Assembly: GCA_038198775.1 (NCBI GenBank)
Contig: JBBPZV010000005.1
Location: forward strand, 1 to 64,000
Source: JACCYJ01 sp038198775
GTDB taxonomy: Bacteria; Actinomycetota; Actinomycetes; Propionibacteriales; Nocardioidaceae
Direction: 5' to 3'
DNA length: 64,000 bases
The translations under genes and the position numbers were made by a program. This document shows positions 46,575-57,689 of this stretch, in pieces. The notes below the pieces were generated by a model. The model did not search any database. It was given only the letters and a program-made list of their open reading frames with translations, and was not told the origin of the DNA. Positions within the stretch are counted from its first letter, which is position 1, and every line of letters starts with the position of its first letter.

Positions 46575-49244
46575 TCAGACCGCTCGGGTCGCGGTGAGCT
46601 CCCGTTCCACCCGCCGCAGTGCCTCCTGGGCCCCTGCCGCCTCCGTGCCTCCTCCCTGAGCGACGTCCGGCCTGCCGCCGCCGGTGCCCCCGAGCGCGGC
46701 AGCCGCGACCTTGACCAGGTCGTTTGCCGACAGCCCCATCACCTGGGCGGCGTCGTTGACGGCCACCACTACCGACGGCTTGTCCGCGACGGTGCCGATC
46801 ACCGTCACCACAACCGGGCGCTCACTCGGCAGCCGGCCGCGTACGTCCAGGGCCAACCGGCGGATGTCGGCGGCACCGGCGCCGTCGGCCCGGTGACCCA
46901 CGAAGCTGACATCCCCCACGGCTTGCGCGGTCCGCGCCAGCTCAGGCGCGGCACCGAGCAGCTGCTCGGCACGGACCCGCTCGATCTCCTTCTCCGCGTC
47001 GCGCAACCGTTCCACCAGGTCGTGGACGCGTACCGGCAGCTCCTCGGGCCGCGCCTTGAGCGCCTCCGACAGCTGGGCCACCAGCACGTGCTCACGGGCG
47101 AGGAAGCGGTAGGCGTCGGCACCGACCAGCGCCTCGACGCGGCGTACCCCGGAGCCGATCGAACCCTCCCCGAGCAGCTTCACCACCGCGAGCTGCCCGG
47201 ACCGCCGGGCATGCGTACCGCCGCAGAGCTCCCGCGCCCAGGTCCCGACCGACACGACCCGGACGTGGTCGCCGTACTTCTCGCCGAACAGGGCCATCGC
47301 CCCCGCCCGCCGCGCCTGCTCCTGGGTCATCACCTCGGCCTCGACCCCGAGGTCGGCCAGCACCAGGTCGTTGACGCGTGCCTCCACGTCGGAGAGCACC
47401 GACGCCGGGACCGCGCCCGTGGCGGAGAAGTCGAAGCGGAAGCGGCCCGGAGCGTTCTCGCTGCCGGCCTGTGTCGCGGTCTCCCCGAGCGCCTCACGGA
47501 AGGCCTTGTGCACCATGTGGGTGGCGGTGTGCGAGCGGCTGATCGAGCGTCGGCGCTCCACGTCGACCCGGGCCGATGCGGCGGCGTGCAGTCGCAGCTC
47601 GCCGGCGACCACCTCGGCCTGGTGGACGATGAGCCCGGGAATCGGGGTCTGGACGTCCAGCACCCGCAGCCTGGTACCGTCCGCCGTCTCGAGGAGGCCC
47701 TGGTCGGCGAGCTGGCCACCGCCCTCGGCGTAGAACGGGGTCCGGTCGAGAACCACCTCGACGGTCTCGCCCTCGCCGGCCGCCGAGACGACTCCCCGCG
47801 CTGCGACGATGCCTTCGACGCGTGCCTCCGAGACCACCTCGTCGTAGCCGGTGAACTCCACGGCGGAACCCAGCCGGTCGGCGACCTCGCGGTAGGTGCC
47901 GGTGCTGGCGTGGCGGGCCTTCTTGGCCACGGCGTCGCTCCTGGCCCGATCTCGCTGCGCCCGCATCAACCGGGTGAACTCGGCCTCGTCGACGCTGACG
48001 CCCTGCTCGGCGGCCATCTCCAGTGTCAAGTCGATCGGAAAGCCGTACGTGTCGTGCAGCGCGAACGCCTGGCCTCCGGACAGGCCGGTGCCCCGCGCCC
48101 GGGCGGTCGAGACCGCGGTGTCGAAGATCTGGGTGCCGGTACGCAGCGTGGCACGGAACGCGTCCTCCTCGCCGTAGGCGACCTGGGCGATCCGGCTCCA
48201 CTGCGCCTCCAGCTGCGGGTAGGACGGCACCATCGCGTCCTTGCTGACCGGCAGCAGTTCGGGCAGCGTCGCAGCGTCGACTCCGAGCAGCCGCATCGAG
48301 CGAACCGCCCGGCGCAGCAGCCGCCGCAGCACGTAGCCACGGCCCTCGTTCCCGGGGGTGACCCCGTCGCTGATCAGCATCAGTGCGCTGCGGACGTGGT
48401 CGGCCACCACCCGGAACGAGACGTCGTCGGCCGGGTCAACGCCGTAGCGGCGCCCGGTGAGCTCGGCCGCCCTGGCGATCACCGGGAAAACCTCGTCGAT
48501 CTCGTGCAGGTTGTCGACCCCCTGCAGCAGGTACGCGACCCGCTCTAGACCCATCCCGGTGTCGATGTTCTTGCGCGGCAGGTCGCCGACGATCTCGTAA
48601 TCCTCCTTCCCGCTCCCTTCGCCCCGGATGCTCTGCATGAACACCAGGTTCCAGAACTCCAGATACCGGTCGCCGGCGTCCCAGTCTCGGTCGGCGCCGT
48701 ACTCCGGACCGCGGTCGAAGTGGATCTCGGAGTCCGGACCGCATGGTCCGGGGACCCCCATCGACCAGTAGTTGTCCTTCTTGCCGCGCCGCATGATCCG
48801 GTCGTCGGGAAGCCCAGCCACCTGCTTCCAGAGGTCGATCGACTCCTGGTCCTCGTAGTAGACGCTCGGATAGAGCCGCGCCTCGGCGAAGCCGTAGCCG
48901 CCGTCGGACCGCGGCTTGGTGACAAGCTCCCAGGCCAGCTCGATGGCGCGCCGCTTGAAGTAGTCACCGAAGGAGAAGCTGCCGCACATCTGGAAGAACG
49001 TGCCGTGCCGGGTGGTCCGCCCCACCTCCTCGATGTCGGTGGTCCGCAGGCACTTCTGGACGCTCACCGCGCGGGCGTACGGGGGGGTCTCCTCGCCGAG
49101 GAAATACGGCTTGAACGGCACCATGCCGGCCCCCACGAACAGCAGCGTCGGGTCGTCGTAGAGCAGTGACGCCGACGGTACGACGGTGTGGTCGTACCAG
49201 CGGAAGTGGTCGACAAAGCTGCGGCGGACCTCAGCGGTCTGCAT
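46575..49244 (-). CDS. alaS: alanine--tRNA ligase
   Basis: Class II synthetase, 889 residues. The catalytic domain starts MQTAEVRRSFVDHF with TTRHGTFFQMCGSFSFGDYFKR. The editing domain has the zinc-binding HTATHMVHKAF and ELCGGTHARRSG, and a C-terminal DHHA1-like region with GTGGGRPDVAQGGG. ATG at 49244 has GGGA upstream and matches the family N-terminus; the frame is open further upstream without family similarity. Confidence 0.97.
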   Translation of the reverse strand: MQTAEVRRSFVDHFRWYDHTVVPSASLLYDDPTLLFVGAGMVPFKPYFLGEETPPYARAVSVQKCLRTTDIEEVGRTTRHGTFFQMCGSFSFGDYFKRRAIELAWELVTKPRSDGGYGFAEARLYPSVYYEDQESIDLWKQVAGLPDDRIMRRGKKDNYWSMGVPGPCGPDSEIHFDRGPEYGADRDWDAGDRYLEFWNLVFMQSIRGEGSGKEDYEIVGDLPRKNIDTGMGLERVAYLLQGVDNLHEIDEVFPVIARAAELTGRRYGVDPADDVSFRVVADHVRSALMLISDGVTPGNEGRGYVLRRLLRRAVRSMRLLGVDAATLPELLPVSKDAMVPSYPQLEAQWSRIAQVAYGEEDAFRATLRTGTQIFDTAVSTARARGTGLSGGQAFALHDTYGFPIDLTLEMAAEQGVSVDEAEFTRLMRAQRDRARSDAVAKKARHASTGTYREVADRLGSAVEFTGYDEVVSEARVEGIVAARGVVSAAGEGETVEVVLDRTPFYAEGGGQLADQGLLETADGTRLRVLDVQTPIPGLIVHQAEVVAGELRLHAAASARVDVERRRSISRSHTATHMVHKAFREALGETATQAGSENAPGRFRFDFSATGAVPASVLSDVEARVNDLVLADLGVEAEVMTQEQARRAGAMALFGEKYGDHVRVVSVGTWARELCGGTHARRSGQLAVVKLLGEGSIGSGVRRVEALVGADAYRFLAREHVLVAQLSEALKARPEELPVRVHDLVERLRDAEKEIERVRAEQLLGAAPELARTAQAVGDVSFVGHRADGAGAADIRRLALDVRGRLPSERPVVVTVIGTVADKPSVVVAVNDAAQVMGLSANDLVKVAAAALGGTGGGRPDVAQGGGTEAAGAQEALRRVERELTATRAV

Positions 49245-49264
49245 CGGGAAGTCCCTTCGGTCGG

Positions 49265-49558
49265 TCAGCGGGCGGGTGCGGCGGCGGCCAGCGCGCGGGG
49301 ACGCAGCTCTCGCTGCTCTGCCGGCGCCGGCACGGGAGCTCGCTCCGCCAGCAGCCCGAGCTCCTGCGCGATCGCCGCCTCCCGCGCCGCCATCCCGCTG
49401 CGGACCTCGGCGGTGAACGCCCGAACGCCGACACCGAGTGCCCCGATCTGGTCCGCCACACCCAGCGGAGTCATCCGCCGCGCCAGCCGGCGGGCCCGGA
49501 TCGAGGTGTAGAGGCCCGCACCGGCGCCGATGGCGAACCAGACCACCCGGCCGCTCAC
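49265..49558 (-). CDS. small membrane-anchored protein (DUF6167-like)
   Basis: Protein of 97 residues with one hydrophobic segment at 5-18 and an Arg-rich stretch after it, then a helical tail rich in Ala. It matches by position and pattern the small protein found between alaS and the DUF948-like gene in actinobacteria. Function is unknown. GTG at 49558 overlaps the upstream gene stop (GTGA). Confidence 0.65.
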   Translation of the reverse strand: MSGRVVWFAIGAGAGLYTSIRARRLARRMTPLGVADQIGALGVGVRAFTAEVRSGMAAREAAIAQELGLLAERAPVPAPAEQRELRPRALAAAAPAR

Positions 49559-49977
49559 GTCTCCTCCCGCACGGAGACCATTGTGGCGGCCAGCCGGCCC
49601 GCCCGCGCCCGCATTTTGCGGCGCCGACGGTACTCCCGTCGCACCAGCGCGGAGATCCGGTCCCGGCTGTGCGGGCGCAGCGCGCAACGCAGGCCGTGGG
49701 CCAGCGCCGCCGCTCGTACGACCGGGCGGGCCATCGTGGCGCGGAGCACCTGCTCGGACGACGGCAGCAGCACCGCGGAGGCATCGTGGGGCTCGCGAAG
49801 CGCCAGCTGGGTGGTCGGCGTAAGGGGCTGCACCGGCGGGTCCGGCCGTAGTCGGCTCACAGCCGCCGCCAGGTCGTCCACCTGGCGCCTGGTGCGTACC
49901 AGCAGGAGCCCGAGCGCGGTTGCCGTGGCGAGCCCCACCGCGGCCACCACCAGGCTCGAAACCGTCAGCGCGGACAC
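49555..49977 (-). CDS. membrane-anchored hypothetical protein (DUF948-like position)
   Basis: Protein of 140 residues with an N-terminal membrane segment (about 4-26), a short RRQVDDLAAAVSRL helix, then a basic C-terminal half (ALVRREYRRRRKMRARAGR). It occupies the place of the DUF948 proteins between rarA and alaS, but the sequence match is loose. GTG at 49977 has AAGG upstream. No function can be assigned. Confidence 0.6.
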   Translation of the reverse strand: MSALTVSSLVVAAVGLATATALGLLLVRTRRQVDDLAAAVSRLRPDPPVQPLTPTTQLALREPHDASAVLLPSSEQVLRATMARPVVRAAALAHGLRCALRPHSRDRISALVRREYRRRRKMRARAGRLAATMVSVREET

Positions 49978-50043
49978 GCCGCCGACCTTACCGTGACGCC
50001 GCCGCGGCGACGGCTGCGTGCTCTTGGCGTCCCGTCCGGCCCG

Positions 50044-50122
50044 CTTCCAATGGCGCGGTGACACTTCCAACAGGTTGCGCGCCGTTGGAAGTGTCGCTAT
50101 CCCAGGTGAACATGGGATAGCG
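50044..50122 (-). repeat. structured intergenic repeat, copy 2
   Basis: This second copy of the element at 24955-25034 begins 13 bp after the rarA stop. It has a long hairpin (50095-50122), a perfect 11-bp inverted repeat ACACTTCCAAC/GTTGGAAGTGT (50061-50071 with 50084-50094), and a further CTTCCAA at 50044-50050. Relative to copy 1, stem changes are paired: T:G becomes A:T in stem 1 and C:G becomes T:A in stem 2. Here the orientation is the same as the genes. Confidence 0.75.
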
Positions 50123-50134
50123 GCACCGCCGCGG

Positions 50135-51474
50135 TCACGGGTCGGGGTGGAGGATGGCGTGCACGCGCGCGAGGCGCTCGGCGTAGTCCGCTTCGGCGCC
50201 GTGCGTGGTCGGGTGGTAGTAGCGCCGGTCGGCGACGGCGTCCGGGGCGTACTGCTGCGGCACCACCCCGCGCGGGTCGTCGTGGGCGTAGCGGTAGTCG
50301 TGACCGTGCCCCAGCCGGCGGGCACCGGCATAGTGCGCGTCGCGCAGCGCCGGGGGCACCGGTCCCAGCAGGCCGGCCCGCACGTCGGCCACCGCCGCGT
50401 CCACGGCGGTGATGACGGCGTTGGACTTCGGTGCCAGCGCGAGCGCTATCACCGCCTGCGCCAGGGCCAGCCGACCTTCCGGGAGGCCGACCAGCGCGAC
50501 GGCCTGGGCTGCGGCGACCGCCAACGCCAGCGCCGACGGGTCGGCCATCCCGATGTCCTCGCTGGCGAGGATCACCAGGCGCCGGGCCAGGAACCGCGGG
50601 TCCTCGCCGGCCTCCACCATCCGCGCCAGGTAGTGCAGCGAGGCGTCGGCGTCGGAGCCGCGCACTGACTTGATCAGCGCACTGGTCACGTCGTAGTGCT
50701 GGTCGCCCTGACGGTCGTAGCGCACCGCCGCGGTGTCCACGGCCAGCGCGGCGAGGTCGACGTCGACCTCGGTCGCGCCGCGCTCGGCCGCGGCACCGGC
50801 GGCCGCCTCGAGGTAGGTCAGCGCGCGGCGGGCATCACCACCGGCCAGCCGGACGATGTGCTCGCGGGCCTCGGGCGCCAACGTCACCGCACCAGCGAGC
50901 CCGCGGTCGTCGGTCACCGCCCGGTCGACCAGGATGCCCACCTCTTCGTCGCTCAGCGGGTGCAGGCTCAGCAGCAGCGAGCGGGACAGCAGCGGGGCGA
51001 TGACCGCGAAGTGGGGGTTCTCGGTGGTCGCGGCCACGAGCGACACCCAGCGGTTCTCCACGCCCGGCAACAGCGCGTCCTGCTGGGCCTTGCTGAAGCG
51101 GTGGACCTCGTCGACGAACAGCACGGTCTCCCGCCGCCCGCGGGCGAGGTCGCGGCGGGCGGTGGCCAGCACCTCACGGACGTCCTTGACACCGGCCGAC
51201 ACCGCGGACAGCTCGACGAAGCGCCGGCCGGTGGCGGCGCTCAGCAGCGCCGCGACCGTCGTCTTCCCGGTGCCCGGCGGTCCCCACAGCAGCAGCGACA
51301 TCGAGGCGTCGCTCTCTACCACCCGGCGCAGCGGCGCTCCGGCAGCGAGCAGGTGCTGCTGGCCGACCAGCTCGGCCAGCGAGCGGGGCCGCATCGTGAC
51401 AGCGAGCGGAGACCCGGCGGGCGGGTCGGCGCCGCCGGGCTCGACCGGGTCCTCGAACAGCGTGTCTGGCTCGC

Positions 51475-51478
<4 letters not shown>
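50135..51478 (-). CDS. rarA: replication-associated recombination protein RarA (MgsA)
   Basis: AAA+ ATPase acting at stalled forks. Walker A GPPGTGKTT, Walker B VLFVDEVHRF and sensor residues TTENPHF are clear, followed by a C-terminal tetramerisation domain ending near YYHPTTHGAEADYAERL. The first ATG at 51394 would cut the usual N-terminus; reading on to CTG at 51478 gives SEPDTLFEDP, which matches the family MSEPDLF-type start, and that CTG overlaps the upstream stop as CTGA. I therefore propose a CTG start and 447 residues. Confidence 0.92.
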
Positions 51479-52622
<1,144 letters not shown>

Positions 52623-52626
<4 letters not shown>

Positions 52627-53717
52627 GGCTGGGCTCCGGTGGCGAGCGGGTTGTCGCTGAGGACCGCTTCCGGGTCCTTGATGTGGCAGCGCTTCAGGTG
52701 GTCGGGATGGCCCGGCGGGGCCACGAACTCGGGAAGCTCCCGGACGCACAGGTCGCCGGGCACGTGGTCGCGGTAGCGGCAGCGCGGGTGGAACGGGCAG
52801 CCGCTGGGAGGTGACAGCAGGCTGGGCGGGGTGCCGGGGATCGGCAGCAGGCGCTGGGTGGGGTCGCTGTCCAGCTCCGGGACGCTGGCGAGCAGGCCCC
52901 AGGTATACGGCATCAGCGGCTGGCTGAGGATCTGCTTGACGCTGCCGAACTCCACCCCGCGCCCGCCGTACATCACCAGCACGTCGTCGGCCATCTCGGC
53001 GATGACCCCGAGGTCGTGGGTGATGATGATGACCGCCGAGCCGAAGTCGCGCTGCAGCTCCTGTAGCAGGTCGAGGATCTGGGCCTGCACGGTGACGTCG
53101 AGCGCGGTCGTCGGCTCGTCGGCGATCAGCAGCTGGGGGTCGTTGGACAGCGCCATCGCGATCATCACCCGCTGTCGCATGCCGCCGGAGAACTGGTGCG
53201 GGTAGTCGTCGATGCGGCGGTCCGGTTGCGGGATGCCGACCCGGTCGAGCATCTCGACGGCCTTCTTGTGCACCTGGTCGCCGGAGGCGCGGTTGTGGTG
53301 CGCGCTGTAGGCCTCGCCGATCTGGTGCCCGACCTTGTAGAAGGGGTGCAGCGCGGTCAGCGCGTCCTGGAAGATCATCGCGACCTCGTTGCCGCGGAGC
53401 TTGCGCATCTTGGGCTCGTCGAGCCCCACGACCTCGGTGCCGCCGACGCGGATGGAGCCGGAGATGCGGGCGGTGCGGGAGTCGTGCAGTCCCATCACCG
53501 CCATGCTCGACACCGACTTGCCGGAGCCGGACTCGCCGACGATGCCCAGGGTCTTGCCGAGCTGGACGTTGTAGCTGAGCTCGCTGACCGCGTTGACGAC
53601 GCCGTCGAACGTCGGGAACTTCACGGTCAGCTCGTCGACGACGAGGAACGGCTCGCCGTCGCTTTGGCGGGCCGGTGCCGGCGCCGTGGCGTCGGCGCTC
53701 TGGGCGACTGTGCTCAT
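52623..53717 (-). CDS. peptide ABC transporter ATP-binding protein (DppD-type)
   Basis: First ATPase of the importer; 364 residues. Walker A GESGSGKSVSS, signature FSGGMRQRVMIAMAL, Walker B LLIADEPTTALD, and a C-terminal PSGCPFHPRCRYRDHVPGDLC domain. ATG at 53717 overlaps the permease stop (ATGA). Sequence order follows SBP and the first permease. Confidence 0.9.
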
Positions 53718-54706
53718 GACAGCCGTACCCTCGGGTCGATGATGCTGTAGACGACGTCGACGACCACGTTGGCGACCACGACGAGGACGGCGCCGAACAG
53801 CACGGTGGCCTGGATGATCGGCAGGTCCTCCTGCTGGATCGCGAAGAGACCGGTCAGCCCGATGCCCTGGATGCCGAAGATCCGCTCGGTGAAGACGGTC
53901 CCGGCCAGCAGGTAGGCGACGTCGAGCCCGAAGATCGTGACGACGGGCACGATCGCGGCCCGCAGCGCGTGCCGCATCACCCTGCGCTCCGGCAGGCCCT
54001 TGGCCTTCGCCGTGCGCACGTAGTCCTCACTCAGCGACTCCACCATGGAGCCGCGGCTGAACCGGGCGTACGTCGTGGACGACGCCAGCCCGAGCACCAG
54101 CCACGGCAGCAGCATCCCGCTGATCCAGCCCACCGGGCTGGAGAACGGCGAGGTGTATCCGGTGTTGGGGAAGAGCCCCCAGCTGCTGACCAGGTAGAGG
54201 TACGCCAGCAGCGCCAGCAGGTAGTAGGGGATCGAGCTGATGATCAGCGAGCTCCCGACCAGGCTCCGGTCGGTCATCGTGCCGCGCCTTCGGGCGGCCA
54301 GCACCCCAAGCGACACGCCGACGACGAGATAGATGATGGCGCCTCCGACGGCGATGGACAAGGTGGCGGGCAGCCGCTGCTTCAAGATGTCGAAGACGCT
54401 GAGCCGCTGCTGGAAGGAGATTCCCAGGCAGGGCGCCGGGCAGTTGTAGTCCACGTTCGGCCCGAAGCTGACCGTCCGTCCTGCGACGACACCCTTGGCC
54501 CACACGAGGTACTGCGTGGTCACCGGCTGGTCGTAGCCCAGCGAATGGTTGATGCCCGCCAGCGTCGCCGGGGTGCACCGCGCCGTCGAGCAAAGTGAGC
54601 GGGCGGGCTCGCTGGGGCCGGCGAAGAACAGCACGAACACCAGCATCGACGTCACCACGACGACGAGCGCCGCCCCGATCAGCCGCCGCACCAGATAACC
54701 GAACAT
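53714..54706 (-). CDS. peptide ABC transporter permease (DppB-type)
   Basis: Membrane permease of 330 residues with about six membrane segments, an extracytoplasmic loop with three Cys residues (CSTARC, CPAPC region), and the EAA loop DYVRTAKAKGLPERRV near 235-250 that contacts the ATPases. It follows the substrate-binding protein gene after 79 bp containing a hairpin. Confidence 0.9.
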   Translation of the reverse strand: MFGYLVRRLIGAALVVVVTSMLVFVLFFAGPSEPARSLCSTARCTPATLAGINHSLGYDQPVTTQYLVWAKGVVAGRTVSFGPNVDYNCPAPCLGISFQQRLSVFDILKQRLPATLSIAVGGAIIYLVVGVSLGVLAARRRGTMTDRSLVGSSLIISSIPYYLLALLAYLYLVSSWGLFPNTGYTSPFSSPVGWISGMLLPWLVLGLASSTTYARFSRGSMVESLSEDYVRTAKAKGLPERRVMRHALRAAIVPVVTIFGLDVAYLLAGTVFTERIFGIQGIGLTGLFAIQQEDLPIIQATVLFGAVLVVVANVVVDVVYSIIDPRVRLS

Positions 54707-54732
54707 GGAGCCCCAACCCCTTCCGCGACGTT

Positions 54733-54763
54733 GGTGGGGCGAGCCGTTGCGGCCCGCCCCACC
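54733..54763 (-). terminator. hairpin between substrate-binding protein and permease genes
   Basis: GGTGGGGCG and CGCCCCACC form a perfect 9-bp stem around a 13-nt loop in the 79-bp gap after the binding-protein stop. With no U tract it may be a partial terminator or an RNA-stabilising hairpin, letting the binding protein be made in excess over the permease. Confidence 0.45.
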
Positions 54764-54785
54764 CTAGCGTCGAACTACCGCTCCG

Positions 54786-56546
54786 TCAGGAGCTGATCCA
54801 GATGTCCTTCCACGTGGGGTAACCGAACGTGGAGTCGTTGTTCATGCCCTGGATCTTCGATCCGTGCATCATCGCCGAGCCGCTGTAGCCGGTGGGGATC
54901 ATCGGGAAGTACTTCTCCCCGATGGTCTTGTCCAGCTGGTACCAGGCGTCCGGCTGCTGGTCGAGAGGAAGCGTCTGGATCCGGTTCATCTCCTTGTCCA
55001 CGGCCGGCTCGCTGAACTTGGACAGGTTGATCGACTGCGGGCTGTTGGAGCCCAGCTCCGGCGGCAGCCACGAGGAGCCCGACGGCCAGTCCGAGCACCA
55101 GCCCAGCGAGCGCACGTTGACCGGGGAGTTCGGGTCCTGGGTCAGCGTGTAGAACTGGTTGGTGGTGGTCGCGACCGGGGAGGCCTTGAACCCGGCGGTG
55201 GTGAGGCTCTTGACGATCTCGTTCTTCACGTTGACCGAGTTGGGGTCGTCGGTCGAGTAGTAGAACTTGAGCTCATAGCCCAGCGCGTTCGCGTCCTTCA
55301 GCATCTGCTTGGCCTTGGCGGTGTCGGTGTTCTTGCCACCGATCCCGAGCGGGTCGTAGGTCTTGTTCGGGCGACCCGGGATGCCCGGGGGCATGATCGA
55401 GGTGGCCGGGATCCGGGTCACTCCGACAATGCTTCCGGCCGCCAGCCAGGCGTTCTCGTATGGGTAGGCGAGCCCGATGGCACGGCGGACGTTGACGTCC
55501 GTGATCTTGGTGTAGTCGGGATACCAGAAGAACGTGCACGGCGAGGTGCCGGTCACGACGCGGTCCGGAGCCTGCTGGGTGGCGGTCCGGTAGTCCGCGG
55601 TCAGCAGGTTTTCGTAGGTGAGCGTGGTCTGCGCGCTGCCCTGGTCGTTGATGATCAGCTGGTCCAGCTTGCTGGAGTCCTCGGTGAACTTGAAGTTGTA
55701 GCCGTCGGGGTAGGCGTGGCGGCCCGGGTCGCTCGCGGGGTCCCACTGGTCGTTGCGAACCAGCGTCAACGAGGTGCCCGGCTGGTACTTGTCGAACTTG
55801 TAGGGCCCGGTCGCCAGCGGGTGGAGCCGGTACTTCTTGGGGTCGCTCGCGCTCTGCGGGATGGGGCTCATCGCCGGGAACGATCCCCAGTACGGCATGT
55901 CCGGGAACGGCTTGGTCATCTTGATGTTGAGGTCCTGGCCGTTGCAGGTGATGCCGGGGAACTTGGTGCTGCCCGAGGTGATCGGGCCCTTGTACTTGTC
56001 CCCGCCCAGGAAGTAGTCGTTGCTGTACGAGGCACCGGTCGGGAAGGCGTCGCGGTCCATCGAGCGGAGCAGGCCGTAGCGCATGTCGGCGCAGGTCACC
56101 GGCTGGCCGTTCTCGTACTTGACGCCGTCTCGCAGCGTGAACGTCCAGTCGGTGAAGTCGGCGTTGCTCTTCCAGCTGCTCGCCAGGTCGGGGATCAGCA
56201 CCATTTCCTTGGTATCCGGGTTGTACACGTACTGCGTCAGCGAGCGGAAGACCAGGGCCTGCCCGATCGAGGCCGTGTTGGTGTAGTAGATCTCGGTCGG
56301 GTCGAATGTGGAGGCGCCGCGGTTGGTCAGCGACGTGACCGTGCCGCCCTGCTTGGCCCCGTCGATCGGCGGGGCGGGGCCGTCGGAGCGGGACATGTCG
56401 ATCGACTGACCGGAGCCTCCGCCGGCGGAGAACGTAGCGGTCGGGCCGGCGCCGGTGCCACCACCGCTGCTGCCCCCTCCACATGCGGCGAGCGTCAACA
56501 GCGCCGCGCCTGAGATGGCCACTGCGGGCCTCTTCCAGTGCATCAC
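54786..56546 (-). CDS. peptide ABC transporter substrate-binding lipoprotein
   Basis: Family 5 extracellular solute-binding protein, 586 residues. The signal peptide has a lipobox LAAC, so Cys22 should be lipidated and the protein anchored outside the membrane. A Gly/Ser-rich linker follows. The body shows the family pattern (DWTFTLRDGVKYENGQPV, LATGPYKFDKYQPG). Substrate cannot be told. It lies between the two permease genes. Confidence 0.92.
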   Translation of the reverse strand: MMHWKRPAVAISGAALLTLAACGGGSSGGGTGAGPTATFSAGGGSGQSIDMSRSDGPAPPIDGAKQGGTVTSLTNRGASTFDPTEIYYTNTASIGQALVFRSLTQYVYNPDTKEMVLIPDLASSWKSNADFTDWTFTLRDGVKYENGQPVTCADMRYGLLRSMDRDAFPTGASYSNDYFLGGDKYKGPITSGSTKFPGITCNGQDLNIKMTKPFPDMPYWGSFPAMSPIPQSASDPKKYRLHPLATGPYKFDKYQPGTSLTLVRNDQWDPASDPGRHAYPDGYNFKFTEDSSKLDQLIINDQGSAQTTLTYENLLTADYRTATQQAPDRVVTGTSPCTFFWYPDYTKITDVNVRRAIGLAYPYENAWLAAGSIVGVTRIPATSIMPPGIPGRPNKTYDPLGIGGKNTDTAKAKQMLKDANALGYELKFYYSTDDPNSVNVKNEIVKSLTTAGFKASPVATTTNQFYTLTQDPNSPVNVRSLGWCSDWPSGSSWLPPELGSNSPQSINLSKFSEPAVDKEMNRIQTLPLDQQPDAWYQLDKTIGEKYFPMIPTGYSGSAMMHGSKIQGMNNDSTFGYPTWKDIWISS

Positions 56547-56589
56547 ACAGTCCCTTTCTGATCGGTAACGCTCTCGCGGCGCACTGTGG

Positions 56590-57597
56590 TCACCGCCGAG
56601 TCTTGGGGTCGAAGGCGTCTCGGATCGAGTCGCCCAGCAGGTTCAGCGCCACGACCAGGACCATGATCCCGACCACCGGGGCCCACAGATAGAGCGGGTA
56701 CTCCCGGAAGTAGGCCGTCGCGTTGTTGATGGTCTGCCCCCACGACGGGCGCCCGGTGAGGCCGACGCCGAGGTAGGCGAGCCCGGCCTCGGCGGTGACG
56801 AAGGCGGGAAGTCCCAGCGAGATCGACACCACGATCGGGGCCACCAGGTTGGGCAGCAGCTCCTTGAACAGGATCGACGTCGTCGGGACGCCGATCGCGC
56901 GGGCTGCCTGCACGAACTCCCGCTCGCGCATCGACAGCACCTCACCGCGGATCAGCCTGGCGAGGTACATCCAGGTGAAGAACGTCAAGATCAGCACGAG
57001 GCTGACGAACTGGGCCTTGTCCAGCGCGCTGGCGTTGCTCTGGAACCGGTTGACCAGGATCGGCGCCAGCGCCAGGGCGCCGAGCAGGAAGGGGAACGAG
57101 AGGAAGACGTCGATGATGAACGTGATGACCCGGTCCAGCCAGCCCCGGGAGAAGCCGGCCGCCAGACCCATCACGATGCCGAGCAGGGTGCTGCCTATCG
57201 TGGACGCGGTGGCCACCTCGAGTGAGGTGCGGGCGCCGTAGAGCCATTGGGCCAGGTTGTCCTTCCCGGTCGAGGGAGCGATGCCCAGTGGCGCCTTCCA
57301 GGTGAAGCCGTGATCGGGCGGCCCGAACCTCGGGAAGCCGAAGACGTCGAGGTCCCGGACCGGGTCACCGGCATTGAGCTGGACGCCGAACGCCCGGGTG
57401 ATCAGCGGTGCGAAGATCGCGATCAGGACGAAGAACAGCACGATGAAGAACGAGACCACCGCGACCTTGTCGGCGCGCAGCCGGTCGAACGCGATCTTGG
57501 TCGGCGAGCGGCCGGCGATCTTCTTGGCGTCCTTGCCGGCCGGTTCCGGCACCGCGAGCGAAGGTCCCTGGTCGACCTGGACGTTCGTCAGCGACAT
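56590..57597 (-). CDS. peptide ABC transporter permease (DppC-type)
   Basis: Permease of 335 residues: an N-terminal cytoplasmic region, membrane segment at about 45-68, then a periplasmic-side loop and five further segments. The EAA loop is EFVQAARAIGVPTTSILF near 228-245. As first gene of the operon it precedes the binding protein, an uncommon order for this transporter class. ATG at 57597 has GGAAGGTG upstream. A TAGAGT -10-like box is in the 92-bp gap after aspS. Confidence 0.9.
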   Translation of the reverse strand: MSLTNVQVDQGPSLAVPEPAGKDAKKIAGRSPTKIAFDRLRADKVAVVSFFIVLFFVLIAIFAPLITRAFGVQLNAGDPVRDLDVFGFPRFGPPDHGFTWKAPLGIAPSTGKDNLAQWLYGARTSLEVATASTIGSTLLGIVMGLAAGFSRGWLDRVITFIIDVFLSFPFLLGALALAPILVNRFQSNASALDKAQFVSLVLILTFFTWMYLARLIRGEVLSMREREFVQAARAIGVPTTSILFKELLPNLVAPIVVSISLGLPAFVTAEAGLAYLGVGLTGRPSWGQTINNATAYFREYPLYLWAPVVGIMVLVVALNLLGDSIRDAFDPKTRR

Positions 57598-57689
57598 GTC
57601 TCACCTTCCTGCGGGGCAGCGCCTGAACACTGCGCCGTCCCGGACTCTAGACGACTACGGCCCACGAAACGGACACCAGCAGGTAACGA

